Assembly (NCBI GenBank): GCA_036557185.1
Contig: DATBHZ010000024.1
Coordinates: 1 to 8,106 of the forward strand
Source: DATBHZ01 sp036557185
GTDB taxonomy: Bacteria > Actinomycetota > Acidimicrobiia > IMCC26256 > JAENVU01
Reading direction: 5' to 3'
Length of the DNA stretch: 8,106 bases
Numbering within the stretch: position 1 is the first letter of the stretch; each line of letters starts with the position of its first letter. Made by a program: the position numbers and the translations under genes. This document shows, in pieces, positions 5,618 to 8,106 of this stretch. A model generated the notes under the pieces. The model was not told the origin of the DNA and did no database searches. It saw only the letters and a program-made list of their open reading frames with translations.

Positions 5618-5623
5618 AGCCTA
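5618..5623 (-). promoter_or_regulatory. Putative leaderless -10 element for mcd, overlapping the upstream stop codon
   Basis: On the minus strand TAGGCT is followed by 7 nt and the mcd ATG. Its first three bases are the TAG stop of the SGNH gene (5621-5623). There is no Shine-Dalgarno, so mcd can be transcribed separately even though its ATG lies only 10 bp past the upstream gene on the same strand. Confidence 0.45.
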
Positions 5624-6766
5624 CGGGCTCTTCTGCGCTGAGCTCGTGGTCGGCGGCGTCGATGCCGGGGGGCTCGTCGTCGGCGGCGAGGTCGTCGGGG
5701 CAGGCGGTGGGCTCGCTGCCGTGGTCGTGGGGACGTCGTTGCTCGTGGAGCCTTGGTCGCTCGAGTCGTGGTGGTCGGATCCCTCCGACGAGCTGTCCGA
5801 CGAGTTGTTGTCCGAGCCGGTCGAGCGGTGTGTCCCGGCGACCTGGGTCGAGCCCTCGGTCTCGATCACGTCCTTCGGCTGGCTCGGCACGGCCTGGGCG
5901 GTGATCCCCCACACGGCATCGAGCTCCGCGTAGATCTTGGCCGCGAGGTAATCGGCACCGTCGGCCGAGAAGTGGACACCGTCGCCGGCGCGCGCGTCGA
6001 TCGTCTTGCCCGCGGGCGTGACGAGCGTGCTCTCGTACTTGCCTTCTGCGTCCGCGAACAGCGCATGCGCGTCCACGATGGTCACGCTCGGGAACTTCTT
6101 GGCCTGCGCTCGTTGCACGGCGGCGACTTCGAGAGCGTTCTTCTCGAGCCGGTCGTCGCGCATCGGGGGCGGAACCACCCAGTAGACCGGGCGTTTGCCT
6201 TCGGCCAGCAGTGCCATCATCTGCTCGGTCCGCAGTGCGTACTGCGCGGTCTGGCTGCTGTCCCAGGTGTTCGCGTCGTTCGTGCCGACGACGAAGACGA
6301 CGACCTCCGGATGCAGGCGCTGGATCTCCTGCGCCGCATGCTTGGGCCAGTCGAAGAAGTCCGGATTGGTCAGACCGCTCGACACGCGGGAGTCGAAGAC
6401 CGGTTGGACGACGCCCGTCTTGGCCGTGATGTCGCCGAGTGACGGCCCGAGCGAGCCCGCGAGCGAATCACCCGCGATCCACAGGCGGAGCGGAGCGCTC
6501 GTGCTCAGGGGTCGCACCGGCTCGGTGTCGGCGACGGGCGTCCGGTTGGCCAACGGGTCCGAGGTCGGCGACGTCGCCGCCGTCGAGCTCGCCGATCCCG
6601 ACGAGAGGTTCAGGACGCCGGTCGCGAAGAGCACTCCGACAGCGGCGGCCGCAACGACGAGGATCACACCGCCGATCTGCATCGCACGCCCGCGCCCGCG
6701 TCTCCGTGCCTTGCGCCGTTCCCGGCGGGACACCGGTTGGTCAGGGATGAGGTCGGTGTCGGACAT
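5621..6766 (-). CDS. Membrane-anchored SGNH/GDSL hydrolase (DUF459-like) with Ser/Thr/Pro-rich tail
   Basis: The 381-residue protein has four parts. Residues 1-28 are a basic cytoplasmic segment (RRERRKARRRGRGR). Residues 29-53 form one transmembrane helix or uncleaved signal anchor. A Ser/Thr-rich linker (54-90) leads to the SGNH domain (about 92-288). Catalytic blocks are GDSLAGSLG (99-107, nucleophile S101), GTND (161-164, N163) and DGVHFS (262-267, D262 and H265), so the triad appears complete. Residues 302-381 are low-complexity, first Ser/Asp/His-rich and then Pro/Thr/Ser-rich, as in wall-spanning or glycosylated surface regions. The positive-inside charge puts the catalytic domain outside the membrane. 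Related SGNH proteins remove acyl groups from cell-wall or capsular glycans; the substrate here is not known. The ATG at 6764-6766 is the natural start. It lies 100 bp downstream of the ABC gene on the same strand and may or may not share its transcript. Confidence 0.85.
   Translation of the reverse strand: MSDTDLIPDQPVSRRERRKARRRGRGRAMQIGGVILVVAAAAVGVLFATGVLNLSSGSASSTAATSPTSDPLANRTPVADTEPVRPLSTSAPLRLWIAGDSLAGSLGPSLGDITAKTGVVQPVFDSRVSSGLTNPDFFDWPKHAAQEIQRLHPEVVVFVVGTNDANTWDSSQTAQYALRTEQMMALLAEGKRPVYWVVPPPMRDDRLEKNALEVAAVQRAQAKKFPSVTIVDAHALFADAEGKYESTLVTPAGKTIDARAGDGVHFSADGADYLAAKIYAELDAVWGITAQAVPSQPKDVIETEGSTQVAGTHRSTGSDNNSSDSSSEGSDHHDSSDQGSTSNDVPTTTAASPPPAPTTSPPTTSPPASTPPTTSSAQKSP
5642..5688. 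repeat. Short direct repeat in the SGNH low-complexity tail
   Basis: A 17-nt unit at 5642-5658 recurs at 5672-5688 with one mismatch, a period of 30 bases or ten codons. It encodes the repeated Pro/Thr/Ser pattern of the protein's C-terminus. Such tracts can change length by slippage. Confidence 0.55.
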
Positions 6767-6866
6767 GCGGAGGCAGAGGTGCGTTCGCGGACGGTTCGGC
6801 GCACGGGGACGGGCGAACGTTCGATGCTACCGGCTCACCGACCGCGTTCTCGGGTCACGTGCTCCG
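6767..6866. promoter_or_regulatory. ABC-SGNH intergenic region with possible minus-strand promoter and a 10-bp palindrome
   Basis: The 100-bp gap contains TAGCAT on the minus strand (6829 to 6824), which could be a -10 giving a leader of about 50 nt before the SGNH ATG. CGAACGTTCG (6814-6823), a perfect palindrome, would lie at the start of that transcript. GTTCG also recurs at 6783-6787. No clear -35, Shine-Dalgarno or terminator hairpin is visible. If the promoter is real, SGNH is expressed apart from the ABC gene. Confidence 0.3.
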
Positions 6867-8106
6867 TCACGCCGATTCGCGTGTGATCGGCACCGGCGGT
6901 GGCACGTCGCTGTCCCGAGCGTCTTGCTGCGTGCGGTAGAGGTCCGCGTAGAGCCCTTCGGCGTCGAGCAGCTCGGTGTGCGTCCCCTGCTCCACGACGC
7001 GGCCGTCGTTGAGCACGATGATTCGGTCGGCATTCACAATTGTCGACAGGCGGTGCGCGATCACCAGCGCGGTGCGACCCGAGAGCGCGGCATCGAGCGC
7101 TCGCTGGATCGCGATCTCGGACTCGGTGTCGAGGTGCGAGGTCGCCTCGTCGAGGATGACGATCGCGGGCTCCTTGAGCAGCACGCGCGCGATCGCGAGT
7201 CGCTGCTTCTCGCCACCCGACATCCGGTAGCCGCGCTCCCCGACGACGGTGTCGTATCCGCTCGGGAGGCTCGCGATGAGGTCGTGGATCCGAGCGGCGC
7301 GGCACGCTTCGATCAGCTCCGCTTCGGTCGCGCCGGCACGCGCGTAGAGCAGGTTCTCGCGGATGGTGTCGTGGAAGAGGTGCGGATCCTGCATCACGAA
7401 GCCGATTGCCGACCGCACCGACTCGAGCGTGAGGTCGCGCACGTCGCGCCCGTCGAGGCGCACCGATCCCTCGACCGTGTCGGCGATCCGCGGCACGAGC
7501 ATCGCCGTGGTGGTCTTTCCCGCTCCCGACGGCCCGACGAGCGCGACCATCTCGCCCGGCTCGACCACCAGGTTGACGTCGCGCAGCGTCCACGCATCGT
7601 CCTTGTCGTCGAGCTCGTCCAGGTGCTCGACGAGCGACGGGATGGATGCCGTGGACGCGGGCGGATGATGGAACCACACGTGATCGAGCTCGATCCGGCC
7701 CTCGGGATGGACCAGCTCGCCGGCGCCGGTGCGGTCCTCGATGCGCGGCTCGAAGTCGAGCACCTCGAACACCCGCTCGAAGCTGACGAGCGCGGTGAGG
7801 ACGTCGACGCGCGCGTTGGTGAGCTGCGTGAGCGGCTGGTAGATCCGCGCGAGCAGGATCACGAACGCGCCCAGCGTCCCGATCGAGATGTCGGACGAGA
7901 GCACGAGGTTGCCACCGACGAAGTACACGATCGCCGTGCCGACGGCCGCGACGAACGTGAGCGCCACGACGAGGACCGTGCTGTACATCGCGCTCTGCAC
8001 GCCGATGTCGCGGACCCGCCCCGCTCGCTCGCTGAACTGGTCGCTCTCGCGGTCGTGCTTGCCGAACAGCTTGACCACCAACGCGCCCGCGACGTTGAAG
8101 CGCTCG
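6867..8106 (-). CDS. ABC exporter, fused permease-ATPase (5' end beyond the window)
   Basis: The visible 412 residues are the C-terminal part of an MsbA-type ABC exporter half-transporter; the frame stays open to the right edge, so TM1-4 and the true start are missing. Counting from the edge, membrane helices lie near 44-65 and 75-95, with the fold continuing into the linker. The ATPase has Walker A GPSGAGKTT (191-199), the Q-loop glutamine Q239, signature MSGGEKQ (295-301), Walker B AIVILDEA with catalytic E320, D-loop SHLD (323-326) and switch H351, so it looks active. Two features are unusual. The A-loop aromatic position appears to be H147, and an acidic insertion of about 25 residues (148-172) precedes the strand leading to Walker A. 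The substrate (drug, lipid or peptide) cannot be told, and a partner half-transporter may lie upstream. The ORF ends at the TGA at 6867-6869. Confidence 0.92.
   Translation of the reverse strand, partial: ERFNVAGALVVKLFGKHDRESDQFSERAGRVRDIGVQSAMYSTVLVVALTFVAAVGTAIVYFVGGNLVLSSDISIGTLGAFVILLARIYQPLTQLTNARVDVLTALVSFERVFEVLDFEPRIEDRTGAGELVHPEGRIELDHVWFHHPPASTASIPSLVEHLDELDDKDDAWTLRDVNLVVEPGEMVALVGPSGAGKTTTAMLVPRIADTVEGSVRLDGRDVRDLTLESVRSAIGFVMQDPHLFHDTIRENLLYARAGATEAELIEACRAARIHDLIASLPSGYDTVVGERGYRMSGGEKQRLAIARVLLKEPAIVILDEATSHLDTESEIAIQRALDAALSGRTALVIAHRLSTIVNADRIIVLNDGRVVEQGTHTELLDAEGLYADLYRTQQDARDSDVPPPVPITRESA

Noticed and set aside
4867..5904. 345-codon plus-strand frame opposite mcd and the SGNH tail
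   Set aside because: It is the antisense shadow of two genes with clear catalytic motifs, and its product has no recognisable domain.
6814..6823. CGAACGTTCG as a LexA/SOS box upstream of the SGNH gene
   Set aside because: Actinobacterial SOS boxes have GAAC and GTTC separated by four bases. Here the halves abut, so only the palindrome itself is reported.
1..8106. A novel defence, mobile or biosynthetic system
   Set aside because: No integrase, transposase, toxin-antitoxin pair, CRISPR repeats, nuclease or assembly-line enzyme is visible. The genes are mostly independent housekeeping-type enzymes.

Overview
The window is ordinary, gene-dense chromosomal DNA from a high-GC bacterium (about two-thirds G+C by eye), most probably an actinobacterium and perhaps an uncultured Acidimicrobiia-like lineage. 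Three things point there: an F420-type PPOX oxidoreductase, GTG starts, and start codons that mostly lack a Shine-Dalgarno but sit 7-8 nt behind a TANNNT hexamer, as in actinobacterial leaderless mRNAs. The lineage is inferred from gene content and cannot be proven from this window.

Layout, left to right. Bases 1-161 hold no convincing gene but contain a perfect 11-bp inverted repeat. Six genes then alternate strand strictly: a thioredoxin-fold-like protein (162-647, -), an F420/PPOX split-barrel oxidoreductase (690-1151, +), an MBL-fold hydrolase (1165-1989, -), a PhnZ-like HD-domain protein (2014-2571, +), an NTF2/SnoaL-like protein (2587-2964, -) and a malyl-CoA/beta-methylmalyl-CoA lyase-like enzyme (3021-3962, +). 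Three minus-strand genes follow: a long acyl-CoA dehydrogenase resembling methylsuccinyl-CoA dehydrogenase (3982-5610), a membrane-anchored SGNH/DUF459 hydrolase (5621-6766) and an ABC exporter cut by the right edge (6867-8106).

The best metabolic link is the convergent lyase and dehydrogenase. They fit two of the last three steps of the ethylmalonyl-CoA pathway: methylsuccinyl-CoA to mesaconyl-CoA (Mcd), and beta-methylmalyl-CoA to glyoxylate plus propionyl-CoA (Mcl). The intervening hydratase (Mch) and the signature reductase (Ccr) are not in the window. The other genes look like independent single-gene units. SGNH and ABC could share a transcript, but their 100-bp gap makes that uncertain.

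The regulatory layout is the most interesting part. Six starts share the geometry TANNNT, 7-8 nt, ATG/GTG. At 1997-2006 a perfect palindrome supplies the -10 hexamer in both directions at once. An 11-bp imperfect inverted repeat covers the -10 of the lyase gene and is a candidate operator. I found no mobile element, CRISPR array, RNA gene or defence system.
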